64,000 nt of DNA from Sparassis latifolia (GCA_018466975.1 CM031562.1:62001-126000), one strand, 5' to 3'. Shown: positions 22,801 to 35,896, counted from the first letter of the stretch. Notes: a model not told the origin generated them from the letters alone. Program-made: numbers and translations.

Positions 22801-25800
22801 ACATCTCCGATTCAAGTATACTGATGTCGTCGAAGTAATGAGACGTGCAGCATACTGTATGCCTGGACTGCGGGGTCAATCGGGCGCTCAATGGGATAGC
22901 AGGACACTCTCCTTCTGGATCGCTTGTGGTATTCACCGTGCAGCCACATTGTACTTCCTCACTGGCTATTCAGGTTCATGTGAGGTCGAAACTACACCGA
23001 GACCATCGTTGTAAGTATCCACGATCTCATTAGGAGCCTCGCCGGATTGTGGGAGTGCATGTAGCAGAACCAGAACCGTACTTATTAACCGTCTCACACA
23101 GCCCACAATTGTTGAACAGCCTGCGAGTTTACCGGTCTGAATATGTAAGGTTTCTGCATTATAATTAGACAGCGCCCATCAACATGGATTGTAACTCTGT
23201 TGCACTGTCGTGGTAGACTGCAAGCTCCAGGTCAGCATATGATTGGTGGAATATTAGCAACCAGGTGCCAACAATTTTCCAGACATTATCTGAACTGCAG
23301 TTACGACAATGCCTGATGTTTCCCCAAATATCTGAGACGATTGTGCCAACCCCTCCTAAAACGTCGTCGTGATCATGGTTCATGACAGTGGATGTGGAAG
23401 AATTGCGACTGTGAGCCAATCACTGACCGTGGCAGACAGTTTGACATCGGCTTGCTGGAATAACTATGAAATACTTGTCGAATGATCAGCTGGATTGTCG
23501 TTAAGGTTCATTTGAGCCCGCACTTAGGCAAGATTAAATGCGCAAATAATGCACTATTCATCTTGCTCGAAGCCCATCTGTACGCCACCTTGTTTTCAAC
23601 TCCGCCCGGTCATACCAGCGTCTCCCGAATTTCCCGATGCAGCGCGTCTCTTTATGATCGTTCTCCCAACGAGTCGTATACTCTGAGGATGAGGGTACAG
23701 CCAGGACTTGCTTATAAACCTACTAACAGCGCTGTAGTGCGTTAAACTTGTAGGTGAGTCGCTGCGCGCTAACTAGCACTTTTATGTACACCCTCTCATG
23801 ATCGGATGCAACGGCTCAGTCATCCACGTATGAAGGAGTCGCCAGTGGTCCCACGCGGTATGTCTCCTTCTACCACTGCTGCTAGCAATTGCTGATCATG
23901 GTCTTCTGGTTTAAGGACTTTGTGCACATCCGTCGAAGCTAGGTCACAGAACCAGCCTCTCGTCCGTAATTTCTGTGCGACTGCCCTTCTCTTGGGCCGT
24001 CCACGCTATCTTTGTAGATAAAAGTGTTCTGAAATTGATTCTCCCGATAGAAAAGACCAGAGGAATTGAGAGCGCAGCAGTCCTCCCATCGTGCACGCCA
24101 TGATTCCTTTTTTTGTATGAATTCTTGTCACTATGCGCCTATGCATGTACCTGTTGCATTTGGCTGCTACCCAGCCGTTATAGCATTTTCAGGGACATGG
24201 AACTCACCAAACGCCATGCACTTATGGCCCTCATCCACGTAGGCGAGTGCAATCCGCTTTTTCAGCGATGTAAGTACTTTTCTGTGGAGCGTAATCGGGC
24301 CTGACTTGACTCGTCTCGCAGGATTGACGGCAGTTTCTACCTATGATTCATGTAGCCATTCTCCCATTATGGATGGCGGTGTTGAACATCGTACCCGCAT
24401 TTCCCAGCTTTGAGTACTCGTCCGTGGCTTGTGCGTCGTCCCTACAGTATTCGTATCTTCTCTTCAACGACGTACTTAAAACCGTCCGCTCAAACGTGGA
24501 CGTCCGAACATCGCCCCGAAATGCAGCAGGAAAATGTATCTGACCTGAACGCTCGTCTGATGAATAAGTGTATTCTTTATAAATGCCAACCTTCAAAAAT
24601 ACAATTCGACGCCTGAGCGAGTTAACCAGCTGGCACTGTATGCATTAACCATACATACTCAACAAACAAATGAGAGTGACGGGCAGCGCCGCGGAGTCGT
24701 TCGGACAGGCGAGGATATTTTGAGACGTGAGCGCAGTGGCGGTCTCGCATATACTGCGTTGGTATATTCCCTGATTTTCGAGAGAGCATCAGTATCTGAA
24801 CATTCTATCGGTGGAAAGTAAGTCTTTGGGAAGGATCATGTCCACGCTGCTCCAGACAAGAATGAGAACATGCTCCGTACTCTGGCGTATGCATGCGCAC
24901 AGTGACCTTCCCGATGTCTTAAACCTGTGAAGTGATTGTATGTGAGGACCACACTAGAACGTCGCGGGTGCAAATGTCCGTCGCGAGTATGATAGTTAGA
25001 GTGACTCACCGACGTATCCCACAGTTGGGAGCAAGAGGAGTCGGGACCGTGACGTGCTGAGATCGGACGGTTCGCTGCGGTGGGACATATCAAGATACAA
25101 CTTGAGAGGATCTTGAGAAATGTACATACTTCGTGCGGTTCAGAGATAAAGTCCTGGGGCCAAAGGCGGTCGAAATTGAGCCGAAGTCTGGCAAGGAGAG
25201 AACATACCTCAGAGTCAGCCGCGACAGGTACCCAGCGCAATTTTCAAAGTCCGTCGAAGAAGTTCCGCACGTCTAACCGAGCTTTTCTGCTGGCGCTCGT
25301 ACACTCCATATAGTATCGGGTTCAAAAGTAGCATCGCGGAATGGACAGCGGGAGGTGCCGCGAAAATCCACGATGCGCGATTAGAGAGAATGGCACTGCT
25401 GCGAAACTCAAGCCGCACGTGTGTAAGTCGACGAATATCCTAAGGCGCACTGCCAGTGGAACAGTCGCGAAGGACAGCCCAATACGTTCTCTCATCCGTG
25501 AAACCGCCCTCAACGTGCCACAGAAAGACAACCAGGAAGAACGACTGCAGGATATGCCCATTACATTTGTCCCAATGAGGCGTGGAGCCCAAAGCTTGAG
25601 GACCGACCTAGCTAGGGGTCTCAAGGGCAGTTGTCATCTGACCAAGTTAGATAAAACAGGAGTGCTCGCCGATTCAAATCGCGTGTGGGGAATATATATC
25701 TGAATGTCAATGATGTTGTCCAAGGGTTGGTTTGTATGATAGGCCGAATAGGCATTGGCAAGTAGAATCTGCCAAAAAGATCACGTATGATCCAAAGACG

Positions 25801-27408
25801 AGAATAGCGACGAACGCACCGACAACAACGCGAAATGTCGAACTCCAGGTGAACGCGAATCTGGTTTTTTTTAGTGAGGGTATGGACATGGAGGTCATCG
25901 AAAGAGTCGAAGCGCTCAATCGCGTCGCGTCACGTCGATGTCACGTCAGGTGAGACGCTCGACCTCCGCGCTAGTTTCTACTCGACCTACCCTCTATGAT
26001 AGTTTCTAATCCTCCTCCCCTCTAGTTTCTGCTACCGCGTACATGTTCTCATCTTGGGAAACAACAGATAACTGACAATAGGGAGTCAAAATTTCTATCT
26101 CTCTCATCCGGAATCCATAGTGTTAGGTAGCGCAAGGCATGAAGGATGGACGGGCAAGGTGATCAACAAGGACGGATGTAAGCAGAGGTGCGTCTCCTTC
26201 GATTCTTCTCCCTCGTAGATCTCGCTGAGTCGTCACAAAAAATTGCGGGAGTCTTGTTAACGTGTTATCATTGATCGATGTTCGTCATAGTCAATACAGT
26301 ATACGTTATCGCACATATGTTGCAGACCGCGCACACTTGGTTCCAGGACCCAACGTCAACTTTCTCAAGCAAGCGTGCACCCACGAGGATTTTGTGAGTT
26401 TTCTCTTGCTCTGGTAGCTTTCGATCTTCTGTAACTTGCTGCGAGTGCCATCACGCACCGTAGCCGTTGCTCTCTCCGTGCTTTCTCAATTTCCTCACCG
26501 GTCCCTGCACTTGCAGTGGCATCCAGCTTGTTCTGCTCCCTCCCCAACCAGATAATGGTGAGACTGTCCTCACGGAGTCCGGGCCTTGTGATATTTGTTT
26601 TCAGGACTTGACACAGGCTGAATGAGAACAATTGCGACGTTGAACATTGATGTATGTGGGCGCTGTTGAACTCGGTGGACTGGGATGAGTTATTCTTGTT
26701 AAGCATCCGCCGGATCTACCTGAGATCTATTGATATGGAACATTTGCAGAGGTGGTCGTCGCTGTGGCGCGAAACTACCAACCATCGGTTCCACTCGTGC
26801 GTCCATCGGTTCCACTCGTGCGTCCATCGGTTCCACTCGTGCGTCCATCGGTTCCACTCATGCAATCATCAGTGATTCGGATGCATATACTTAGTAAAAA
26901 GAATTGGACGCACATGCGCTGGCTCTTTTACAGTTCATCCACTACCTTTACACCCAACTGATCCCCTTCGACGACGCCACCTTCATTTACCAGAGGACCG
27001 CGAGCTAGTGTACTGGAGCATGAACATGACAACGTAGGCCCGTCTGCGGCGACAGCACATGTATCTTACCGGCATATCCGACTAACCCACTGGTTCATCA
27101 CGCATCATGCCTACAGCTTTCTGTCTGGATGGCCAAAGTGGGTGTGCCTGACAAGAGCGATGAGTGCACGAAGCAAGATCCGACTCTACAGATAAGCTCG
27201 AACAATGGAAAAGCGATGCGCGACCGACCGACCTGATTTAGGCATGGCCTTGTTCTCGTCGTTCACATTGTCGATCGTGTGGCAATGAACGGCCAATGCT
27301 GTGGCGTTTAGAACCCTATTTATTGCCACATAATCTGGCCCGCATACATTATACAGCCCCATCTCTCCTACGTCTTTCAACACCATCGACTCAACAAGTC
27401 ACAACGCT
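22801..27408. other. long gene-poor stretch
   Basis: I could not assemble a credible gene on either strand. Frames of 60-134 codons occur, but they have no recognisable domain and no consistent splice chain. A tandem repeat of 21 bp lies at 26782-26865. The last 100 bases contain a TATA-like ctatttatt (about 27316-27324) upstream of the F-box-like gene. Confidence 0.45.
26782..26865 (+). repeat. 21-bp tandem repeat, four copies
   Basis: Four head-to-tail copies of a 21-bp unit starting ccatcggttccactcgtgcg occupy 26782-26865. The first three are identical and the fourth differs near its end (catgca). The period is divisible by three, so it encodes a seven-residue repeat in two frames (VPLVRPS or HRFHSCV), but no gene context supports translation. 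Confidence 0.9.
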
Positions 27409-29044
27409 ATGAATATCGTCAAACTCGATGAAGACACCCTGCGCCATATCTGCGTACGTTGCACCACAGAGGGTATCTTCACGATCTCATCTACCTGCCG
27501 CACTCTCCGCGCTTGTGTTCTCCCCTTTGTGCTTTCGTCAACAACGGTTCATCCTAGCACTGTCGCCAAGGTCCGAGAATTTTGTAATACCATCCTCTGC
27601 GAAGCCCCAGGTCCTATCCTTTCTTTGCATAACCTCCACATCATGCATCTACATGAGGCACTCAAACCCCGTCCCGATGGCCCAGGGAACGAGCTCGATC
27701 CCGAGCTTGTCCAACTGCTGACGCGCATGTTCGCGCGTCTGGCGAACGAAAAGAAACTTCGGCGTCTGACCATGGACGGCATGGACCTCATTGCTGAGCA
27801 CCCGGAGCTCATGGAGACCATCGCCACGCTCCCCGAGCTCGAGGATATCCAGTTTTTCTTGTTCCCGCCGAAAGCTGTTACAGGATTCGCGCTCAAACTT
27901 AAGAGCAGGCCCCACAGATTCACGTTGTCCCAGATGCAGTTCTGCGGAGAAGATTCTAGCATCGCCGACATCCTGAACTACATGGCACCATCCAGCACTC
28001 CAGTCGCAGATGAAGAGACGCACAACGCGAACAGCCCGGCCACTGAAGTTGTCCAACACGGTGTCCTCGCGTCACTCTCTTCCCTAAAGTTTCTCTATGT
28101 ATCTCTTTTAGTTTATCCCCCATCCGCGCCGCCCCTGGTTGCCTGCTTGCAATTTTGCTCTGTAGATGAACTGGCTCTTGTGGATGGCTTTGTGCAGATG
28201 GATTCGGTGTTCCATGCATTCCCTAATGTCCGCAGGTTGACCCTACGCTTCCCTGAGGACCCGAATTACCACGACGAATCTGGTCCTACTCCCCGGCGGG
28301 ATCTGGACCACCTCAACATCTCCGTCTCTTCGTTCGCGCTGTGGCAGACCAAGTCACTCGTCTCATGGCTAGAACTGGACCTTCAGGACTGCAAACTCAC
28401 GCCTCACATTCCATGGCAGGAAATGTCCCCCGTCGCGCTAACGGTACATTACAAAATTCTCAAGGGACACAACCGGGATTTCTGGCGAGAACTGGTGACG
28501 GTGATACCCCACACAGTGAGATCGTTTGAGCTCATACTGGCGATGGACTTGATGCCCTGGGACACCGGTCATCCCAGCCACACAAGTGACGTCTTCTTTC
28601 TGCTCGATCTAGTGGTGCGTTTCATGTCGTATACCATATTCCGCAGGTACTGACCGAACTTCCGCACCTCATCAGAGGATCGTCCTGAAGGAACTTGCAT
28701 GCGCGAGTTTGCCCCTCGTATACCTCCGCGTGTACTGTGTGATAGTTGATGAACACATAGACCACGACACCACCATTGACCCCCTGAGATTGATCCCGTG
28801 GGAAGTGAAGGAGCACCTGCCGGGATTACAGTACCTCTCGCTGGGAGTCGGTGAGTGGATAAATCACCACCTGACGCCTTTCCTCCCCACGAATGATCCC
28901 AAGTGGCGGTACTCTTGGTGGCGATTCTCAGAAGACGAGGAGGAGGGGAGATATATGCCTGTCGCCGTCGGAGAGCGGCTGAGAAAGGAGATGTTCATGC
29001 GGGGTTGCGACTTCGAGTCGCTCGCGATGAGTGTGTCCTGCTGA
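27409..29044 (+). CDS. F-box/LRR-like protein
   Basis: Two exons, 27409-28614 and 28676-29044, with a 61-nt intron (GTGCGT donor, TACTGAC branch, ATCAG acceptor) give 524 residues. Without splicing the frame stops early, and with it LLDLV joins RIVLKELACASLPLVYLRV. The N-terminal 45 residues resemble an F-box (LDEDTLRHICVRC then ISSTCRTLRACVLPFV), and the rest is leucine-rich in the irregular style of agaricomycete F-box proteins. By family role it would recruit substrates to an SCF ubiquitin ligase in cytoplasm or nucleus; the substrate is unknown. A TATA-like ctatttatt lies about 85 bases upstream. It belongs to a different subfamily from the cluster at 33-40 kb. Confidence 0.75.
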
Positions 29045-29346
29045 TGCTCTAGATGGGCTTTGAACGGAGACTGATTAGGTGTAATCAACAGGGAGGTTCA
29101 GTTGAGCAAGAACATAGGCGATACGGACTGGTTGCAATTATAAGTATCTGTCTTGTCGTTGACGGTGAGAGATAGTGTCCTGTACATGCGAAATACCATC
29201 CGAAATACATTTCGTACTGGTTCGTAGGAAACAAAGGACAATACAGCTGCAGTGAATGATTGCACCGAACAATAACTGGGGACGAGCGTCTCCCAGCGCG
29301 TAAAATAATACACTTCAATTGACTTCTTTCCTCCTCCAGACGATGC

Positions 29347-30002
29347 TTACGCAAGATCCACACATCCTACCTTTATCTCCTCAACTACCGCACGAAACCT
29401 CGCCTCCCCTTCAGGATCCAGGATGTCACAATCCCACCGCTCCGCCGGCGCAACGTCGTTAACTCTCTCGGGATGTCGAGCGATACCGATTGGTAAAATT
29501 GGCCCAGCACCAGGACCGGTGTCCTGGCGGTAGAAACACAGCCTAGTTCCCATAGCGCTGACGGCATGCAGCGTAGGGATGGGGCATCGACCTTGTTATT
29601 CAACTATGATCAGTGAATTCCGTTCCCATCTCAGAAAAAGAGCCACAACTGACCTACTAAATCTTCAATGCGGTGTCTGATCTGGTCATCGGCACTCTCC
29701 CGCGCAGATACGTACTCGAGGTCGACGGGCTCTTTCACTTCCAATATGAAGACGGGTCTATTCTCGACGACGATCTCGAAGAGAACGACATACTCGATAC
29801 TTTTCGCAGAGGCAGGTTGCAGATACTGGGGAACAACAGAGTAAGGCGAGTCAGGGGGAAAAAGATAGTTCAAAAGTTTGTTATAAGGCCCGCAATACTC
29901 GTTTTCACGAGGGTTCGGAGGGACAAGTGCGAACTGAGCAAGGACTCTGTTGGGCCAAGGCATGACGGTGGCGGACACGAAGAGCAAACCGCGTCCAGTC
30001 AC
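29347..30002 (-). CDS. small protein with PD-(D/E)XK nuclease-like signature
   Basis: On the minus strand, exons 30002-29654 and 29591-29347 are joined across a 62-nt intron (GTCAGT donor, CTGAT branch, AAG acceptor) and give 197 residues. The core has a strand-turn-strand pattern with acidic residues in IEYVVLFEIVVEN and the E-x-K motif at 88-90 (VFILEVKEP), then a conserved-looking C-terminal half (IPTLHAVSAMGTRLCFYRQD and PAERWDCDILDPEGEARF). This layout is typical of a restriction-endonuclease-like fold and occurs as a recurrent stand-alone family in basidiomycetes as I recall it. Nuclease activity is inference. Translation may instead start at the internal Met14. It is convergent with the F-box-like gene to its left. 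Confidence 0.6.
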
Positions 30003-30779
30003 GCCTGGTCACATGCGCGTTGTCGCGTCCCAATTCGAACTCCGACCGCGCGCCTCCGACAGTGCTAGCCCTCGAGTCCCCGCCTCCCTTGCGACAAGAA
30101 ATCGGGACGGCCGCACACAGCGCGCTGGACGACGCGGACGTGCGCGGCCTCTTTCTTCTCGCTGTTCTCCTCGCCGCTGCCCTGCTTTTCTTTGTTCCCT
30201 GGCTTGTTTTCTTTCTTCGTCCCTGCTTTCCGGTGCTCAACGCAGCGCGTTAACTTGGCGACACCTCCCGTCAGGGCCGTCGAACGCAAACGTTCGGCGG
30301 TATGTTCATTCTGGATGGTGCAGGACAGCCTAAGTGGGTAGAAAAAACACTTTTTGTATGTGTTCAACCGTGCTAACTTACTACAGCGACGTCGTCGTCA
30401 GACTGGCCGCCGGCGCTGCAACAGGGACGTCCAGCACTCTTCTCGCGGCTCTCAACGCCCGTCGAAAGTGTCCACACCCCTCCTCCCTCGATGTACGTTC
30501 ACCGTCTGTTAGCGAACAACCGCGCTTGCAACATCGCCCTTCCGCGTCCGGAATCGGGGCCATCAATACCAATCAACCCCCTTCCTGGTGCTTCCGCGGC
30601 TCGTGGATTGTGCCATCGCCCTGCACAGTCGGCACGGTGCGTTCGACACTGCAAACCTTCGCGTGTGGTGCAACGCTCACGAAGACCGTCGACATTTCCA
30701 AACTTTTGAGTCTGGCGATGTATTCGTCTCGGAGCGTTCGAAACTACCCATGTAAGTAAATAAAATCTTCTTCTTACGT

Positions 30780-31340
30780 TTCCATCTCCGCACACCATCG
30801 TGGGTCGGGTTTCGCGGTCGAAGGCACATACGTCCGAGTGACCCCCCGGTAGGCCATTGCGCGAGTATATAACGCGGTACGTGAGCTCCCTCCACACGTG
30901 CGCCTCCCCTTCACTACAGTAGTGCTGGTCGTTCTTCGCCAAGCGGCAGCCAAAGTACAGTGTCTTTTCTGCACCGACCTCGTTAGCAGATGGGTAGACA
31001 AGTGAGCAGCGGACACACCCGTTTAGCCCGCGAACACCCGCTCCTCAATCAGTGCGCGCCTCGGCGCAATGCCCGTCCCGGGTCCGACGCGTATGACGGA
31101 CGTGTGCGCATCCTCTGGGAGTGCGAACAGCCCCTTTCGTATCCCAACGCGCAGCCTGTCGCCTACAGCACTTTCAGCACCAACCCCACTCTCAACGCAA
31201 CACCACACACCAGCCCGTAAGCGCGCGAGGTAACTCATGCACACGCCCCTCCGGGGCACCCTGAGCATCGTCCTGTAATGAACCATTGCGACACAGAGGT
31301 GCACCTGGGCTGTCACCGTTGATGCCCTAAACTGCCCCGC
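30780..31340 (-). pseudogene. fragment of an NADPH-dependent diflavin reductase (Tah18/CPR-like)
   Basis: Minus-strand blocks match the FAD/NADPH-binding half of this family: VHLCVAMVHYRTMLRVPRRG, LRVGIRKGLFALP, SVIRVGPGTGIAPRRALIEER and KTLYFGCRLAKNDQHY, followed by YRVIYSR and a frameshifted GVTRTYV. A 47-nt intron (GTGTGT...CTGTAG) still splices correctly between the first two. The FMN domain and the C-terminal end are missing, a stop follows FAG, and at least one frameshift is needed, so it is a relic. An intact copy elsewhere in the genome would normally pass electrons to cytosolic Fe-S assembly (Tah18) or to P450s (CPR). The wording of the motifs is closer to Tah18, but this is not certain. 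Confidence 0.65.
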
Positions 31341-32970
31341 CCGATTCCTACGTGTGGGCGCACGTCAACAATCGAGGCTGGCTGTTTGAGATCGAGATCA
31401 ATGATCGAGATGTCGATGCGTCCGCTGTGTTCCATGTTGCTGTAAATATTCCTCCGGGTGGAGACGACATCGCTTCCGGTAGGGGATTGAATATCCAACC
31501 CGAGTTCAGCATAAAACAGAGCGGGATTTCTGCTCGGACGCAACGCCCGATATTCCTAACCGCAGACTCACAATCGAGTCCTTTATAGCATGTATCAAGG
31601 AGGGCAGGGGGTGATGCTCAAATGAGAATAACACCTTCAACTTCCAAAAGTGACCTCACATCATGCGACGCGCGAGGAGAAGACCGGTTGGGTTCTACCG
31701 CATCGAACATGGTCTCCAAAGTCTTGCGAAAGTCATATGAGGTCGATGTCGCACACCATCCTTAATGGGCGGCGGCACTGAGACGTTGATTTGGACATGA
31801 GAAGATAGACGGTAGCGGGTGCGAAAAGCTGGTGCGCGAATATCGCAGTAATGATGCATGCGACTCAGCTTATAACAGGAAGACGCGTACGGGAGAGGGC
31901 TGGCGAATTCGGGACATCGGAAGAGAACTCGGGATTTTCTCGATGCCTGTGGCGTCCTCCAAAGCCTCACAAGGGTCCTGTGAGGTCGACGTCGAATAGC
32001 CGGCCTCGATGGGCGCTGGTGCTGAGTGTCGGGAAGGTGTTGATCCGGAGATGAGAAGACATGATGTAGCGGTGAGGTCTGTGCACCCCCAGGTTTCGTG
32101 ACCGCGAAGAATGCACCGTGGACCCACGTGCCTCATTTCTTGGCAGGAAGACGCGTACTGCCAAGAGGAAGGTGGGAGATCGAGCGAGCTAGGAGGGCCT
32201 AACGAATTCGGCGATTGCACCTCCCATCTCCATCATCCAATGGGGACTTGGGATCTTCTTGATACTATGTAGGGAAGACTACGTGAGTGCTGAGAAATGA
32301 GATATATGTAGACCCGCACCAACTACAGCGTAAGCCAAGCGGAGATTGTGCTATCTGCAGCCGGAGGTGGCCAAATCTAAGTGCAGAACGATGACGCTTT
32401 GAGGAGGTCAATGGTCTTGGACATGTGCAACGCCGGTAAGCAGTCGAGCGCCTGTAGGATAGACGTGAAACCGGGTAGCAGTCTAGAAAGATCGAGCTAC
32501 GAGCTTACAACTGGGATAAGGGATTGCCTATCGGGCTAGAACAACAAACGAAGAGTACATCGTCCGCTTCGTCGAGTCAACACCACGACGAGATAACATT
32601 CGGATTCGAGTGAGGACATATAAGCCATCGTGGAGAGGTGCTCCTGTAAAAATCAAGGACTGGGACGAGGATAAAGCTGAGATGAGGAATGTCACGGTCG
32701 AAGACTTCCTCCAGAGGACCTACTAGCCAAAGGTCTCAGCAATCTGGGAGACAAAAGGCGTCCAGCCGGTGGCAGCGTCGATGTATACCAATAGAGAGTA
32801 CTTGGGCTTGAGCTCGGAAAGCGGATCTGTCGGACGTCTTTACTTTGCACGTGACCATGCGCTTTAACAATGGACGGTGGCGCAACGGTGGCGAGTCGCG
32901 GCCAGAACCTGCATGCGACCACTACTTACTTAGAACACACAACAGAATTCAACTCAGAATCGCACTTACA
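31341..32970. other. gene-free stretch holding diverged tandem repeats
   Basis: No gene is supported. A 79-codon open frame at 31352-31588 has no recognisable domain. The part from about 31660 to 32290 consists of diverged tandem copies described separately. The first exon of the next F-box gene begins at 32971. Confidence 0.45.
31660..32290. repeat. diverged tandem repeat, period about 245-270 bp
   Basis: Several landmarks recur in the same order. The 14-mer aggaagacgcgtac occurs at 31877 and 32145. tgaggtcga(t/c)gtcg occurs at 31738 and 31981. A (c/g)atgagaag motif with following tagcgg occurs near 31795 and 32050. cgaattcgg occurs near 31914 and 32203. Indels change the spacing from 243 to 268 bp, so at least two and probably three old units are present. 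Confidence 0.6.
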
Positions 32971-34763
32971 ATGGCAGATTCTTCCATTCAGCCTGTTTTG
33001 ATGCATATAACCATGGAGGAAGTTAGAGAGGTCAGTTCACACGTTGGGTATGTCTCACTCTTGAAAGTGGCCTTTTGAGAGTTTTGCTGATTCCCTGTAC
33101 ATGCAGCGCATCGTCTCTGCCACCAGCAGTACGTACTGCTCTGATGCCGCTGCTCTGTCGCTACTGATGCCCCTTCAAACAGCGCGTCCGTGCAAGTCTC
33201 AAAGAGGCAGCCAAAACATTGGGCGGGAGTAGATGTCTTATCAATGACCTGGCCCTCGAAGTTCTGGGTATGATTCTTTTATATGCTGTCGAACCTATGG
33301 ATACTCCATCCGGGAACATGATTTGGCCACCGGCCACACTGATATCGAAGTTCGCTGTCGAGGACTTGAAGAATGTCTGCGGGGGCTGGCGCGCGATCTG
33401 CCTCACTATGCCCGCCTTGTGCAACACCATCTATGATAACCGTTATTCTAGGCTCGAGCCATCTGTTGTGGAAGCTGTGGTGAAGCACAGAACGCTGCCG
33501 CTGAATGTCTGTGTCAATCGAGACTATCCAAGTCCTGCAATAATGAAATTGTTTCAGACGTGTGGCTCGCGGGTGAGGAACCTGCATGTTTACTCATCTA
33601 GGGACCTCTCTCTACAACTCCCATTGCGGTGTCTGGAATACTGCACAAACTTCCAGGCTCCTGCACTCGAACACCTGACAATAAACGGGGATGCTTTTGA
33701 CGGTGGTTTCTTGACGCCAACACTCTTCCAGGGTCAAGTGCTGCACCTGAAGACGCTATCGCTGTGGAACTCGGCCTGGCTACCTGCCAATCGCTTTAAC
33801 AGTCTCACCCATCTCTTTATTTCGACCTCCATCAGACAGAGTACTCGCGTACCGTCGGATCGCAATATCAGATGGGCCATGCGTGACCTGCTCTCGTTCA
33901 TATCTGGATGTCCAAACTTGGAGGATCTGTTGCTCTGGAACATACTCTTGGGCTGCCCACCGGCGATCGATACTTCCGCTGTGACCTTGCGGCGCCTTAA
34001 GCGATTTGCGATCGGTCGGCCGTCCCCAGAGCATGCCACTTGGCTTCTCCGGCACATTATGTGTCCAGCGGATTCGGTAGCAATACGCATCCTCAACATG
34101 TCCTGCAAAACCAATCAGCTCAGGGCTTTACTTCCTACGCTCCCTCTGCTCGATGCACGGATCGCACAGATTCAGAAGACTTTCAACAGGCTCTCCGTCT
34201 CTTTTGCAAATGGGTCTTCTGCAGTCAGCATCGAGATTGACTGCTGGCCTAAATGGAACGCAACGAGCTGGCCAACCCTGTGGGCATCGTGGCCGAGGCT
34301 CGCGGGCGTGCGCGAGTTGTACCTGGTAGGTATGGAGGTAGTGTTGACGGAACACTTTGCAGGTATCCCTTCGCTGCTAAGGCAGCTCTCTGCACTGGTG
34401 ACGCTCGTCTACTGCGATATCGGGCCGCCCGACAAGCTGTTGAAGTACCTCTCCCAAACACTGCACGGCATGCCCTGCCCGCGCCTGGAGACGCTCCATA
34501 TTTACAGGCCCGAAGATATGCCCGTGAATATCGTGGAGCTTGTCGAGTTCATGGAGGCGCGTGCGTGCGCTGGGTACAAGCTGCGCAGGCTCATCTTGGA
34601 GTTCTCAGCGGAGGTACCGGACGGTCTGCGCGCCAGCGTCGGAAGGCTAGGCGATCTGGTGGAGATCGTGGAGGTGCGAGAGAACGGTGGAGTGGGCCCG
34701 CGGGCGCCATGGCCGGCGGTGTGCTCGGAGACAATGCACAAGTCGTTCTGGCCGGCTTGGTAG
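32971..34763 (+). CDS. F-box/LRR-like protein, tandem paralogue 1
   Basis: Exons 32971-33047, 33107-33128 and 33183-34763 give 559 residues. The donors are GTATGT and GTACGT and the second intron has an ACTGAT branch; these choices are the only ones I found that keep the frame. The F-box region lies at about residues 50-105 (LALEVLGMILLYAVEP then WRAICLTMPALCNTIYDN), followed by irregular leucine-rich repeats (FQAPALEHLTI, GCPNLEDLLLW, ELYLVGM) and a conserved-looking end (PWPAVCSETMHKSFWPAW). As an F-box protein it would act in SCF ubiquitin ligases; this is family knowledge and not shown here. It is the first and best preserved of three tandem paralogues. Confidence 0.75.
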
Positions 34764-35896
34764 GCCTCTCGCATGCGCCCTTTTTCCATTCTCTCTCTTT
34801 TATTTTGCTGTGTAGTGGATGCCTTCCCGTAGCCGTTTAGGGATGTTCTAAAGCTAAATTTCGTCTCTAAATCACTCCGGCACGTCGGCCAATCGATCTC
34901 CGACGAGCATGTGAACAAAGGGAGACCTTTCTAAACCTTACTATCGTGGACCCGGATATGCCAAATGTCCCAGAAGTGCCAAATTTTTTCCTGCGGCTCT
35001 ATTCTCTTACCTGATCACTTCAAAATTGCAGAGGTAGAAGCCTGTGTGCCTACTCTTGATGCTCTAAATTTTTGGTAAGTATGTGTGGCCCGCTCGGATC
35101 CCAAAAAATTCGCAATCACAGGACTGTACTTGGCTGGTGCCACACAGCGGCATCTCTCTACGATGGTCAACATTGCTTTAAAAATACAGAAAAACCACCT
35201 GTTGTATTCTACGTGCCATATCAACATCATATGGGGTGCCGGAGACTATCGCGCCAGGTGTTGCGCGGCGGGACCAGAAGTGCCAAACTTTTGGCATATC
35301 CGGGTCAACGATAGTATATCTGGAAGGGGGGGGGTCGACCCCCTCTTCCAGATTCTCAACGTCTCCCTAAACTCTATTTTCGATCTCCGCACCCTCGCAA
35401 CCCCCATCGTCGCCTATATTTGGTGTTACGGATCACTTACGTCATCTTGCCGTTCATCCTCCGACCGTCTAGAACTTGATTTAGTGATCATGGTCTCACG
35501 TCGTTACGGTCTCACAAATCTTGCTGTTCTGACACAGTGGGGCATTTCGTAGTCCGCTTTATGATTTAGAAATGCTCTAAATCCTACGGGAAGGCATCCA
35601 GTATCAATCTATAAATTATATTGGCTTGTAATCTAGTATTCCCCATGACGGTTGCACCAGTGAATGCCGGCCTAGGATATAATATCAACTTTGGCCCACA
35701 AGCTACTCCGACGCATACCCTTAGATCAATGCCCTTAAACATTCTATTGAGGTATGAGAGAGCGAATTTCGTGCTTCTTGTCATAATCACTGGTCACGTG
35801 CGGTCACGACCTTGTGACTTATCGCGAAACCCGACAAACGACAACTCTGATTCTTAATTAACTGTCGACGACTTGACCACTCCATCTTGGTGAGTG
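34764..35896. other. intergenic stretch between F-box paralogues
   Basis: I see no gene. A frame at 35085-35552 (155 codons) lacks any recognisable domain. There is a G run at 35326-35333. The stretch separates paralogues 1 and 2 of the F-box cluster. Confidence 0.4.

Noticed and set aside
26782..26865. CRISPR-like array
   Set aside because: It is a direct tandem repeat without spacers in a eukaryotic genome.
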